DNA of 64,000 bases from Eublepharis macularius (Eukaryota; Chordata; Lepidosauria; Squamata; Eublepharidae), in assembly GCF_028583425.1 (NCBI RefSeq), contig NC_072790.1:213754897-213818896 (forward strand). Reading direction: 5' to 3'. Positions 1-10,722 of this stretch are shown here, piece after piece. Numbering within the stretch: position 1 is the stretch's first letter; the number at the start of each line of letters is the position of its first letter. Made by a program: the position numbers and the translations under genes. The notes below the pieces were generated by a model that was given only the letters and a program-made list of their open reading frames with translations, ran no database searches and was not told the DNA's origin.

Positions 1-1
1 T

Positions 2-778
2 GAGCACATACTGCGATTCTGTGTTGATCGTAGAGGTAAGGGTTGTGCTCCTAGGACGATCAGAGGTCAGCTGGCAGCCTTGGCATTTGTTAGCAAGGCT
101 CGTGGCTGGCAGGATTTTACAGGGGACTTTAGAGTCCGCAAAATGTTAGAAGGATGGGTGCGGGAGCTGGGAGCTACGGTAGATGATACGGAGCCTATGT
201 CCCCGGCCATTCTGAAGGGGTTGGGGGCTACGTGGGCTGATGTATGTCGTTCTGACTTTGAGGCCAAGCTCTTCCATGCAGCGGCTCTTATTGCCTTCTT
301 TGGGGCCCTGCGGGTAAGTGAGCTGGTGGTCCAGTCAGCTCGGGACTGCTCGAATCGGGCCTTGTTGGCCCAAGATGTTAAATTGACAGGGGATATGGTA
401 GCAGTCACCATTAGGCGATCTAAGACTGATCAGCTGCAGAAGGGTTCGGTGGTGCAGCTGGGCTCCTGTGCTGATAAGGAGCTTTGTCCTGTGCGTGCGC
501 TTAGAGCATATTTGGAGGCTCGAGGGGATGAGCCCGGGGTGTTGTTCATTCACAGTGATGGGGCTCCACTTACTCGTTTTCAGTTCTGGGCAGTTACTGC
601 ACGGGCTCTTGCCAAGCTTGGTTTGGCCGGTTTTAGGTTTGGCATGCACTCTTTTCGGATTGGAGCGGCCTCAACGGCCGCTGCAATGGGTTATTCTGGT
701 CCAGCCATTCAGAGGGTAGGCCGTTGGAGGTCTTCGGCTTACAGGTCCTATGTGCGCCCCCTACCAGGGCCATTATAG
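2..778 (+). CDS. Tyrosine recombinase of a Ngaro-type retrotransposon, partial at the 5' side
   Basis: The frame is open from base 2 to the TAG at 776-778; the true start lies outside the window. The product is a tyrosine recombinase that would integrate the circular cDNA of the element. All catalytic positions are visible in order: R in FGALRVSELV, K in RRSKTD, H and R in MHSFRIGA, W in VGRWRS, and Y in AYRSYVRP. Compared with the complete copy (305 residues in the stretch at 15746-16663), roughly the first 48 residues are missing. It is uninterrupted although the hydrolase ORF just downstream is broken. Start codons proposed inside it (for example TTG at 80) are artefacts of truncation. Confidence 0.9.
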   Translation, partial: EHILRFCVDRRGKGCAPRTIRGQLAALAFVSKARGWQDFTGDFRVRKMLEGWVRELGATVDDTEPMSPAILKGLGATWADVCRSDFEAKLFHAAALIAFFGALRVSELVVQSARDCSNRALLAQDVKLTGDMVAVTIRRSKTDQLQKGSVVQLGSCADKELCPVRALRAYLEARGDEPGVLFIHSDGAPLTRFQFWAVTARALAKLGLAGFRFGMHSFRIGAASTAAAMGYSGPAIQRVGRWRSSAYRSYVRPLPGPL

Positions 779-803
779 TCTTTTAACTGTTGTCTTTTCT
801 TAG

Positions 804-1404
804 GTGCTGTGGCGCGTCGAGGAAGGTGCTCTATCCTTATCTGCGGGCACAGCTTCGTCTTTTGGGCCGCCCACCAGGCTAAGAGGACGGCGTTCGGGTC
901 CCAGCTTGGCCTGAGCCGGTGGGCTATGGTGGAGTGGCAGGGCCGTCGAGGCCTGCGTTGACCTGGCCTGCTTCCACAATTATTTGAAGGGAGGTGTGCC
1001 CCTCCACCTCATATTCTCGTCATTCACCTGGGGGGGAATGACTTGGGTTTGGTGAAGGGCAAGGCCCTGTCACTGCAGGCACAGGCAGACTTGCAGTTGA
1101 TAGGCAAGTGCTAGCCTGGTGTCTTAATTATGTGGTCCGATATAATTCCCAGGAGGGTTTGGTGGGAGGCCTTGGATCATAAGGCCATTGAGGGAGCACG
1201 TTATAAGGCCAATAAGGCTTTGCACAAGGCTTTGGAGAAGGGGTTGGGGGTTTATTTGCCCCACCCCTGTATAAGGGCTAATCTGCCGGACCTCTACTGA
1301 GGTGATGGAGTTCATCTTTCTTTTAAAGGCAACAACATATTTCTAGACGACTTGCGGCGGGGGTTGCTGGAGGCATTACACCATATTTGGGGCGTCGAGG
1401 CCTA
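804..1404 (+). pseudogene. Decayed SGNH-hydrolase ORF of the Ngaro copy
   Basis: Begins 26 nt after the recombinase stop, right after a pyrimidine tract ending in TTCTTAG that resembles a 3' splice site. Readable pieces include ICGHSFVFWAAHQAKR and HLGGNDLGLVKGK. These match blocks I and III of SGNH hydrolases and the intact ORF at 15117-15797. In-frame stops occur near 959 and near 1111, with more further on, and the DGVHL block near 1306 is still recognisable. The protein cannot be made in full from this copy. A carbohydrate- or lipid-esterase activity is known for the superfamily; the substrate here is unknown. Confidence 0.8.
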
Positions 1405-1429
1405 AGCAGAGGCTTGACCTCGTCGGTGG

Positions 1430-1846
1430 CAGGTTAGAGTTGGGATTTGAGAGCGGGCCGGTGAGTACCCTTGGCACATCCTCATTGGTGGGGAGTTGGG
1501 GTCTGTCAGGAGCGGCTGCGGCCCTACGGCTCAGCTGTGAGGGCAGACTGCCTGGTGGGACCTCCCAGACAAGTCCTTATCCCAGGCTGTATGGCTTGGG
1601 GTGTTTGGAGCTTTATGGGGGGAACCATTTGCCTGGCCGGCTGGGCCCAAGCCATCTCCGTTGGATGGCTCACACCCGGGGCAGTGGGTCTCGCCCAGGC
1701 AGGTTCAAGGAGAAGGTCCCATGGTGACCAATGGCTTGACCTGTACCGCTAGTTAGCTCCCCTTGTTGCCGCTGTTAAGGTTATGTTGTTGCTTTAATAA
1801 AGTAGCCCTTAGTACCCAAAACCTGTGTCTGCCTCTTGCTTCCGAC
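1430..1846 (+). repeat. B-type 3' terminal region of the Ngaro copy
   Basis: Aligns in order with the reverse complement of 14662-15095. Shared landmarks include GAGCGGGCCGGTGAG, TGGCTTGACCTGTACCGC and CCTGTGTCTG, with AATAAA at the matching place. ORFs predicted here are chance reading frames of the terminal repeat. Confidence 0.75.
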
Positions 1847-4734
1847 TAGGGTATCAAAAGAATAGCTCTGTTCCTGACCAAATTTGGCAGGTGAGACCTT
1901 TTTATACTTTGCTTTTCTGAGGCAAAGCCCACCTTCTTCTCTTTGTTTGCTTCTCGGCTCTATGTGCAATTTCCCTACTTCCTTATCTTGCTGGTCCTAA
2001 CTGGCTTTGTTTACTGCTTCTGTGGTCTTGCTGTTTCAGCTATTTCCTGCACATCTATGCATTCAAGGCTGAACAAGCTAAGCTACTTCAAATTGCTAGT
2101 AATATGGCATTGTTCTTGCTCATAATTTTGCTCACAATGGGAAAAGTTGGTGTTTAGAATCATTATGGCAATAGTAGATTGCTGAAATATTATGAACTCA
2201 TCTATCTTCTCTCCATCTCACATCTCTTGCAATTAATATACCTAGTGGGCATCAGATTTCCAGGATGAAATATAAAGAAGATGGCTGTAACTCCCCCAAA
2301 GCCTAGTGATATAGTTTTCTCCTCCTAGAACTGTATAATTTCCAAATGCAGGTAGAGTACCACAAATGCAGGTGTGTTTTTAAAGGCTATCTCTAGAGTA
2401 TGATGACATTAGTCATATCATCGGATGTCAGAATTACATATAATTTCATGATTTGAGAGAAGTACATCTGTACATGACACATTAGCGTATAGGACCAATG
2501 GATCTACAGAGTAATGAGCATGCTGGCCCCATCCCCATCTGCGTCCATGCATAGGTTTTCCCAAATATATGCTATTCATATACTAACTCTATACATGTAG
2601 GTTTTATCCTTATGAGCATGCATAGGCACGATGCCTATATTTGGGTAAATGCGTGCAGGAAGTGGCAGAGCTACAGAGAAAGACAATCCCCCTCTTGATT
2701 TGCCACTGATCTCCTTTTATGGGATCAGGGTTTTAGTAAAAGGTTTCTGGGTATTCCTGTTAGCAATTCTATGCCTCATGGATAAGCCTTGTGGAATGCA
2801 ACATCAGGTTAGGATCTAACTTTTCCTTCATGGGTGGTAGTAGTGATGGTATTTTTTCCCTACAGGAACCCTTAATAGGAAGAACTTTAACCCATTTCTT
2901 TCTGGAGGGAATGAGTGTTACCTCTGAAAGGGAGCTTTGAACCCACCACCTGTACAAGGGGACACTGGATCCCAGCCATAGCTTTCAGTACATATCCTGA
3001 ATGCCAAGCGCGCAAAGATTTTTTTTTTAAAGATTGAGTGCTCCACTGGCAGAGAAAATATGAACATCTTTGTATGTTGACAGGAATAAAATGTAACTTG
3101 TCACCACGGCTGATATCCTGTATTGATGGCCTATTGTAAGATACACAGATGCTGCAGAGTCAGGGACATAAATATTGATGGGATCACTGAGAGTTTTTGA
3201 ACTGCCTTATGATTTTGTTTATAGAGGCACTGCTGTTCTGGGCTGGAATCGAAGTATAGCTGTGGAATCACCCCCTTTTAACATGGGAAATGGGTAGGAA
3301 ATCAAGGCACTCCACTGTCCCGAGGATGGCTGTCTAGTCAGATTGTTTTAATTAATTTAGGGATGAACACAACAGTCCTTGTTTCCTGGGGATCTGAGTA
3401 TTTTTGTTTGTTGAGTTTTGCAGCAAAACTTGCCATTTCAATGACACAGAATGCTGCATCCATAAAAGTATCTAGGATTTATCTAGTGCCTTTGAAAGTT
3501 CAAAGTGCTTTTCATGCATTTCATGCAATGTTTAGAACAACTTTGGTTAGTATTATACCCATGTTATGGGGTTTTGGCTGTGTGGGGACTTTGAGGGTCA
3601 ACTTTGCTTTACCAAAGCCCCCAAAGATGAGGGGAATTTGTTTGTTTTGTTTATGGTGTGCTTTTTGTCACAGAAGCCTCATGGAAAGGGATAGATGGCA
3701 GAATGGGAAGGGGAAAGTGAAAAATGGCATCTTGGCTATGAAAGTGGCAAGCTCTAGGGTTGTAAACAGGAGGGAAGTCTCCAGACCTGCTGGGCAATAA
3801 AGGCTTATTTGCCCAGCAAGGTTGTAAGGAAGAAGAAAGTGGGCACGACTGAGGAGTTGCAAATACAAGAGCTCTGTGGCTGCCTCTGAACATAAAGGGA
3901 AACTGGGATCAAAGCACAAGGACCCACATTCCATTGGCCAGAGGTGTACTGCTTCCTTCATCATACTGCTTCCATTGGCCATGGTGTACTGCTTTCTTCA
4001 TCAGAGAGTGGGCTTGCCTGAGGCCACCTAATGAGTTCATAGCAGGAACTTCCTGAATGGATTACTCTCTGACAGTGCAATCTTAAGCAGAGCTACAGAG
4101 TCTTAACTCCATGGGCTTAGAAGGCTCCTAGCTCTGCTTAGGACTTTATCTTCAGTTTCTGAGCTGCTGTGCTACAGCAGCTTTCAAAAGAGGCAACTGA
4201 TCTAAAAATAAACAAAAGCATTTTTGAATATGATGAGTTTTATTAGCTTGCATTACACTGTTGTAAAAATATAAGCAGGGACTCTTTTTAAGATTAAAAA
4301 ACAGAAGCATAGCTCACCAGTACCAGATCAGGGTATCATAATGTGTTTACCACTACTGTATAGAAATTAAATCTCTTTGTTTTTAAAAATTATTCACTTA
4401 CCTCAGATGTAATTGACATCTTTCCTTCAGTACTAAGTAGATAATCTTTTGTTTTGCTTTGTTTTTGCCTCCCAACCAAGAGATATTTAATTTTGCCTTG
4501 GGCTTCCCCAGTCAAATCAACCTGGTACTCTGCTGTTGGTCTAAGGAGGAGCTGATCCTCCATTCCTTTATTGTTCCATTGTCTCTCTGTCCTGCATTCT
4601 TCTTAGTTCTGATTTAACCAGGAGGATTAAATTAATTCTAGACTTGAAGCAAGTGCAGTTTGCTGCAGCTTTTGATTTATTTCCTTTCTTTCCCATACTC
4701 TGTTATATATATGAATGTGTATATTGATTAAATA
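1847..4734. other. AT-rich intergenic or intronic DNA
   Basis: No coding potential recognised. A stretch near 3470-3575 loosely resembles the antisense 3' part of a MIR/L2 element (it ends in TATACCCATGTTATGGGG), and a short palindrome lies at 4073-4144. A 145-codon ORF at 3363-3800 has no recognisable domain and is not called. Confidence 0.5.
4073..4144. repeat. Member of the short imperfect-palindrome family
   Basis: Begins CAGTGCAATCTTAAGCAGAG and ends CTCTGCTTAGGA, with AACTCCATGGGCTTAGAAGG near the centre. Left and right halves are approximate reverse complements. The same pattern recurs at 10645, 42254, 46030 and other sites in this window. Confidence 0.6.
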
Positions 4735-6286
4735 CTAGAAAATGCAGTCTTTTTTTTTTTTAATAAATTTTTTATTTTTCATAGCTACAAAACACTACAC
4801 AAAACTATCACAAGGAAAGGGGAGAGGGAAGGGACAAAGGGGGGGTGGAAAAAGAAAAGGGGGGGAATGAACTACAAACACTAAACACTACACTTCAATG
4901 TTTCCCTTCATACTGTCAATACAAAAATAGCTCCATAAAATAATGATGGAGTGGTTAATCATACAGAGAATAAACATTTCAAATTCTGGTTAAACTTTCC
5001 TCCCCCTTCTAGGTCCCGGACGCAATTCTCTCTGTGCAACTGCTGTTGCGATGCTCTCCTCCTCCCCCCCCCTCCGGCTCCTCCTTTTCTTCGTTCTTGG
5101 TGCAGCAGAGTTCTGGGTTTTTATTCTCAAAATCCTTTAGTTGATCTTCTGATAATATCTTATAGGCCTGATCTTTATATCTGAACCATATTCCTTCCGG
5201 GAATAACCATTTGTACTTTATTCCATGGTCCCTCAGAAGTGCTACAAACTTTTTATATTTAAAACGCCGTTTCCGGACTAGAAATGGAACGTCCTTCAAA
5301 ATCTTGACTTTCAAACCCATAAAGTCCAAATCCGCATTGTATGAGTTATATAGGATGGTGTCCCGAATCTTTTTAGATGAAAAGTCAATAATGATCTCAC
5401 GAGGCAACTGTCGCTTTGTTGCATATTTTGAAGAAGCCCGACGGACCTCCAAAATGGCGCTTTTAACCTCTTCTTTAGTCGTCCTCGCGGGTGTCGCCAG
5501 TAATTCCGAGACCAAATCCCACAGATCCTCATTTTCCTCCTCTTTCACGTTTTGGAGACGCAAAATTGTCTGCGTTCGTTCCACCTGTAGCCCGATCAGC
5601 TGGTTCTCCACCAACTTCAGGTCCTTTTTTGTAGCCTTCACAAGTGACGCACTTTCCAGAGCAGACTTTTCTGCCCCCCCCCGCTGCTGCCTTAATGGTT
5701 TTCACCTCGCTTTCAATTAAGCCCACCCTTTGATCAGTTTCGTTCAGCTTGTCAACAAAGGGTTTTTATAGCTTCCACACCGCCCTGCGTACCAACTCTT
5801 CGAGCGACTCCCCCTTCTGCAAGGTAGCCGAGATTGACTTACCGAGAGCGGGACTTTGCCTCTTTGCTGCCATTTGGGGGGGGGGGGGCGCCAACAAAAT
5901 TCTGGAACTCAACGAAGGGGAAGAGCGAGTCTTCTTCAGATCAACCTCTCCTTCACAAACGCTTGTAGAACAGAAGGGATTCGCTTGTTTACAGGCTTCC
6001 GCCTGTTTCTTTTACTTGCCGTTTCTCGTTGCCCGGCGGCACTCGAGGCGCCGCGCACATCTGCCGGCCTCCATAGGGACAAACGGGCAATTCCCCCCCC
6101 GCATTGATTTCGGGGAGTTCTTCCCGCCGCGTCCCGGACCCTGGCTCCCTCCCTGGGAGTCCTGGGGGCTAATCCTTGCGGGTCAGCCGCCCGGTCAGGG
6201 TGCCCGGTCGTTTCCTCCCAGACCAGCCGAGAGGAGCGTCCGGCATGGCTGAGAAAATGAAACCGAATCCTAGAAAATGCAGTCTT
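4735..6286 (-). mobile_element. L1-type retrotransposon with ORF1 only (half-L1-like), flanked by a 17-bp TSD
   Basis: The 17-bp sequence CTAGAAAATGCAGTCTT occurs at 4735-4751 and 6270-6286 and brackets the insertion. On the minus strand the element runs from a GC-rich 5' region (from 6269) through ORF1 (about 5873-5009) into a roughly 250-bp 3' UTR. It ends in AATAAA-like sequence and poly(A), seen as poly(T) just after 4751. No ORF2 reverse transcriptase is present. Either an internal deletion removed it, or this is a non-autonomous half-L1 family like the mammalian HAL1 elements. The clean TSD shows that the ORF2-less form itself was retrotransposed. Confidence 0.85.
5009..5873 (-). pseudogene. 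L1 ORF1p-like RNA-binding protein, frameshifted
   Basis: The best frame (5641 down to 5009) reads through the ORF1p RRM-like and C-terminal domains. Hallmarks are REIIIDFSSKKIRDTIL, LVRKRRFKYKKFVALLRDHG and KYKWLFPEGIWFRYKDQAYK. The family forms trimers and coats L1 RNA. The N-terminal part starts at an ATG at 5873-5871 (MAAKRQSPALGKSIS). It meets a stop and frame change near 5765, and a poly-C/G run near 5673-5682 shifts the frame again between the coiled-coil segment and the RRM. The C-terminus has a Glu/Gly-rich tail. It is probably not translated intact. Minus-strand homology is firm; the exact start is inferred. Confidence 0.75.
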
Positions 6287-8283
6287 GATGTGATTACTCA
6301 TGGTAATTGCATTGAGATCTTTTTTATATACAGTGATTTCTTGATACACACATGCAGTCATGCATGTTAGTAAAACACCACACAAATGGGATCATGCCAA
6401 ACAGTATCTTTGCTGTGTTTTATCATGGTTATGGGCGGCGGTGGGGTGCGTGTGAGACATGAATGGAAAAGTGTGGCAATTGGCATCATACAGAAATTTT
6501 AAAATGAAGTAATAGATTATTCCTAATGTATTGGTTCCACTTCAGAGACAAGACTAGGTAATTTGGAACTTCCAAATATAGGAAGATCTCTGGATTAGGA
6601 GAATTTCACACACATCTCTAATTTGTCCCATTTCTTGTCTTCTATTTTTTAAAATGGTTTGGATCTACTGGTAATTTCTGCAGACATTCTGTGGAATGTG
6701 GCTTCCTTGTTTCCCTCATCCCAATGCAGCCCCAAATGCCCCCTGGAATTCTGCTTCTGGGGAACAGGGAAGCTAGTGTGGGGATCTTGGTTTCAACAAG
6801 CAAAATCAAGCAGAAGTTGAGGGGTTAACAGACTAAAACCAGTAAGATATATACTCTTCTAAGCCCACAAACTTCAATGGACTTAGAAGAGTTAGCTACA
6901 TTTAGAACTGCAGAGTAAATCTCTCTGCTTCCTGCATTGTCCCAATCGGAATTGTGGCTGTGCCTACCTGCTGTATTCCTTTTATGGACTGATGGACAGC
7001 TGTGATCTTTGCCATGTCTAGTTGGGCCCTGAATTATTCCCTAACAAGCCATGAGTGCTATTTTAAAAAATCTGAAAAGCATCTGTTGTTGATGTTTGAT
7101 TGAGGAAGAAAATCATTGCCTGTGTCTATGGTAAATCACAATGGAACTTCTATTTTGAAATTCTGCCTTAACAAAGAGAATTGCTGGTCAGGACCGTGCC
7201 AATTTTTTCTTTAAAAAAAAATGAGAGCAATTATTAGTATGGGCAGAAAGGTTGTTGGATTTGTGTTTATTAATGTGATTATCTGACAGTAGCCCTTTCA
7301 ATCGTTTTTGTAGATGTAGATTTGGCAGTTGTGTAGAGGTGATGCTTTATTCTCCTTCATGGAGCTCCTGTCTTTCCTTATTGAAAAAGTATTATCTATT
7401 TTCTTCTCTTAAAAGATTGAAATAACACCTCCCCCAGCAGACTGACAAAAGCCCAATAAAGGGTCTAGAAAAAATTGATCTATCACGTTGGTTAGTCTTT
7501 TTCTTATTATTTATATCTTGATTGCTAATAATTGCATGTGCTTGATGTTGCAAAAGAAAATTCATTGGTCTGTGAAACACATGTTTGCTCTTTGATACAT
7601 GAGGATTTTAGTGTGAAAAGTTTATTTTTTATTTATTTATTTGCTTTATTTATAATCTGCTCTTTTCATGCTAAGACTAAAGGTAGATCACAACTATATA
7701 CAATGCAGTAAGAACTAACATCTGAGACCACATGCAGTGAAAACACAGTATAATACAGAAAATAAACCAGCATTATACTGGAGAACAATGCAGTGAACCA
7801 TTGTATTATACACAACTACCATAGTAATAAAGCTGAATTACAAAATTAAAGGACAATGCAAAAAACAACAGTATAATATACAGAATGAAGACTCCCTTGA
7901 ATTCCACAGCTGTTGACTATGTTAACTACAACCTTATTCAAGGATATTCAGTGAAGTACAAAAGTCTGGTGATTTAAGGCAAGGCTAAAATGATAGAAGG
8001 AAAAAAACCTGTGATCCTGAATCCTGTGCACTCCAAAGCATCTACTACTCCATGGCTCTTCAATTCCATGGAGGGAATCAACTTTGCACTCTCTTTGTGC
8101 TCATGGCACATCATTTACAGAGCTATAAATGGGAGCAAATCTGCTAGAAGTGCAGCGATGTAGAAGGGGTTGAAGGTGTTTATGCTGTATTCAGGAGTAG
8201 ACAGGAAGCCAACATAGGGACTGACATGAGCAGCACAGTGAAATATGTGCCACATGGGGAGAATGATAATAGAGACAAATGAT
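6287..8283. other. AT-rich DNA with short repeat fragments
   Basis: No gene recognised. 6851-6896 is a small palindrome (CTTCTAAGCCCA to GGACTTAGAAGAG). 7618-7960 is a LINE 3'-end-like segment listed separately. CATGTCTAGTTGGGCCCTGA at 7015-7034 looks like one terminus of the Harbinger-like family seen at 63263, without a clear partner. Confidence 0.45.
7618..7960 (-). repeat. LINE 3'-end fragment (L2/CR1-like tail), antisense
   Basis: Starts with a TTTA-rich tract and continues TTTATAATCTGCTCTTTTCA, then AGGTAGATCACA. This is the antisense form of a common reptile LINE tail that ends in tetranucleotide repeats. Similar tails occur at 12818, 26488, 35290, 56625, 59140 and 62805. Class assignment is tentative. 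Confidence 0.45.
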
Positions 8284-9158
8284 TTTGGCAGCAAAGTGCT
8301 GGATACAGGGGAAGGATGCCACTAATTTAGAGCAGCTAGAGATAGAATTCAACGGGATCTGAACACACTGGAAAAGTGGGCAGATTTGAATAAAATGTGA
8401 TTTAACATGGATAAGTGCTGGGTTCTCCACCTGGGTAACAAAAATGCAAGGCATGCATATTGAATGGGGGATATACTTCTAGGTAGCAGTGTGTGAACAA
8501 GATCTTAGGATACGGGTGGATGGGAAACTAAATATGAGCAGTCAGTGTGATGAAGCAGCAAAAAAGGTGAACACAACCTTGTGGTATATCAACAAAGGCA
8601 TAACATCCAAATCACAGGATGTCAGTGTCCCACTATATACTGTGTTGGTCAGGCTCCACCAGGAATATTGTGTGCAATACTAGAGGCCTCGTTTCAAAAA
8701 CAATGTAGACAAATTGGAACAGGTGCAGAGTAGAGCAACCAGGATGATCAGGGGCCTGGAGACAAGGAAAGACTGAGGGACCTGGGAACGTTCCGTTTGT
8801 AGAAGAGGAGGTTGGGCGGGGGGAGAGGGAGGGGGAGACATGATTGCTCTCTTGAAGTATTTAAAAGGTTGTCACTTAGGGAAAGAAAGGGAGATGTTCC
8901 TGTTGGCAACAGAGAATAGGACTTGCAGTAATGGGTTTAAATTATAGGAGGCTGGACATGAGGAAAAACTTTGTGTTAAGAGTAATTCAACAGTGGAATC
9001 AGCTGCCTAGGGATGTGGTGAGTTTCTCCCAATTAGCAGTCTTCAAGTTGTATCTGGACAAATACTTGTCAGAGATGCTTTAGATTGTTCCTGCATTGGG
9101 CTGGAGGTTGGACTAGATGGTCTGTAAGGCCCCTTCCAACTCTATGATTCTATGATTC
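8284..9158 (+). mobile_element. CR1 LINE, 5'-truncated
   Basis: Contains CR1 ORF2 C-terminal coding remnants, for example from GTGCTGGATACAGG through AGCAACCAGGATGATCAGGG and GAGGCTGGACATGAGGAAAA. The 3' UTR motif GGTTGGACTAGATGGTC follows. It ends in the diagnostic CR1 octamer repeats, TCTATGATTCTATGATTC at 9142-9159. There is no poly(A), as expected for CR1. The frame is broken, so this is a dead copy. Confidence 0.9.
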
Positions 9159-9353
9159 ATTTATGACACTCTGATCTTAGCAGTAGCAATGCAGAGCTGT
9201 TTGGAAGAGTGGAAAGCAACCCATCACCCACCCCCAACTTCTAAAAGTCCCTGCAGCACAAGTCTGAAGGTGCACAACAGTTTTCGCAACCTCGCTTGTG
9301 TGACAGCGTCCCACTAGGGGAGTGAAGCCTTGATTTTGTAAACTCGTCTCCTG

Positions 9354-9433
9354 CTGTACCATGGAGCTGTCCCAGGTCTTGTAGCACCTAGAGCTGTACC
9401 TTGGAGCTGTCCCAGGTCCTGTAGAACTTCAGT
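9354..9433. repeat. Two-copy tandem duplication, about 40 bp unit
   Basis: GAGCTGTCCCAGGTCTTGTA and GAGCTGTCCCAGGTCCTGTA lie about 40 bp apart, within units that both begin GCTGTACC. Confidence 0.6.
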
Positions 9434-10263
9434 CAGACTGGCTATGTCTGTGCTGTAATGTCTCTAAGTGGAGCAGTTCCCCAGCACACCTGAAAAATAC
9501 TTAGTTTCAGTGTGTTCCTGTTCCTCAGTTGTTGGCATTCTTGGAGTTTGTAGTGTGTAGTTTGTTTGGAACCTTTTTGTTATGCCAATAAACTGACTTA
9601 TCTACTGCGTGGGATGTCTGAGTGACTTCATGAATATTCTGTGTGATCTGAGCTGATACAATGATGTTACGATGTCTGAATTCTGTTTCTAGAGGCTATA
9701 CCTTGCTCTCTGCAGTACTTTTTAGAATGGTTGAAACAGGGCACAAGCTAAAACACTCAAGAGTTTTTCTTTTGAGGACTCATGACTCACAAAAACTGGT
9801 ATTCAACAAGAGTGTGAACAATTTATAAAGGGGAATGGAGGTACTTGCCTGTCGTTCATCCTAGATATTTATAACTGCAGCTGTCCTAAACATTTTAGTG
9901 GCTGCATATCTGCAAACTCCTTGTTCGGCTATGATTTATTGATGGAGCAACTCCCAACAAAATCGTACTGTGGCAATAATTTCTGCTATATTTCATTGCT
10001 TCAATTCAGGTTATACCTTTCCTCTGCTTTATTTACCTTGGCTCTTAAAGTGAAGACTTGAACATAGCCCATTATCATATGCTGTGCTGCTGACAGCTGT
10101 ATCTCAGATTTCTGAGTCAGCATTAGACTGTTTGGATATTCTGGGCAACAAGAAGTTTTGCTTAAATGCTGAGAACTTCTAAAAAAAAAAAGACCATTGA
10201 CACTCAAGCATACATTGTTTGAAATGCCTGGATTGCACTTTAATAAGTTGCATCTTTTTTCAG

Positions 10264-10396
10264 ATACCGTGAAGATGTGTTAACAAATCAAACGGAGTGG
10301 TATTGCCACGAGTTTAGCATTCACAATATGGCAGCACTCAGCACAGCAGTTGGCTGGGTAGCTTCTGATCATACATACTTGATTACTATGCCCTGG
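10264..10396 (+). other. Candidate coding exon, unidentified
   Basis: A pyrimidine tract, GCATCTTTTTTCAG, ends at 10263. An open stretch follows, reading YREDVLTNQTEWYCHEF and then SIHNMAALSTAVGWVASD. A possible donor (TGG then GTAATC) follows 10396. Length 133 nt, entering in phase 1. I do not recognise the peptide, and chance open frames of this size occur in AT-rich DNA, so this is only a candidate. Confidence 0.22.
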
Positions 10397-10644
10397 GTAA
10401 TCATAGGGTGTCTCTTTTAAAAGCAGCTAAGTTATCTGCTGCTTTGGAGGCTGTGAAGCTGGTGGCATTCAACCATCAATGGCATCTTCCCACTCTTCTT
10501 CCTCTCTTGCTCTTCCCAGCCAGGATCCTGTCCTGTCCTGTCCTTCTTTTTCATTAATAAGTTCTATATTTCCCAAAGGTGTACGCTAACATGGCTAAGA
10601 AAGCCTCGGTCAGTTTCCTTTTCAGTACGGTTGGTACATTCCTA

Positions 10645-10722
10645 ACCAGAGTTTCACCCTTCTAAGTTCATTGAAATCAATGGGCTTAGAAGGGTATAAC
10701 TCTGCTTAAAGATGGCACTGTT
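10645..10722. repeat. Member of the short imperfect-palindrome family
   Basis: CACCCTTCTAAGTTCATTG pairs with CAATGGGCTTAGAAGGGT around a central AAAT, followed by AACTCTGCTTAAAGATGGCA. Same family as 4073, 42254 and 46030. Confidence 0.65.

Larger units (their letters stand above)
1..1846 (+). mobile_element. Ngaro-type tyrosine-recombinase retrotransposon, older copy cut by the window edge
   Basis: Order from left to right: the end of a tyrosine-recombinase ORF, a decayed SGNH-hydrolase ORF, then a 3' terminal region with a polyadenylation-type AATAAA near 1797. Each part aligns by eye with the complete minus-strand element at 13880-20836, in the same order. The protein match is strong but the DNA is clearly diverged, so this is an older or different lineage. 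Only one B-type terminal region is visible and no A2-B2 extension follows it. The right limit near 1846 is where similarity to the other copy stops. Confidence 0.85.

Noticed and set aside
3363..3800. 145-codon ORF
   Set aside because: No domain, no codon bias evident, and part of it overlaps a MIR/L2-like segment.
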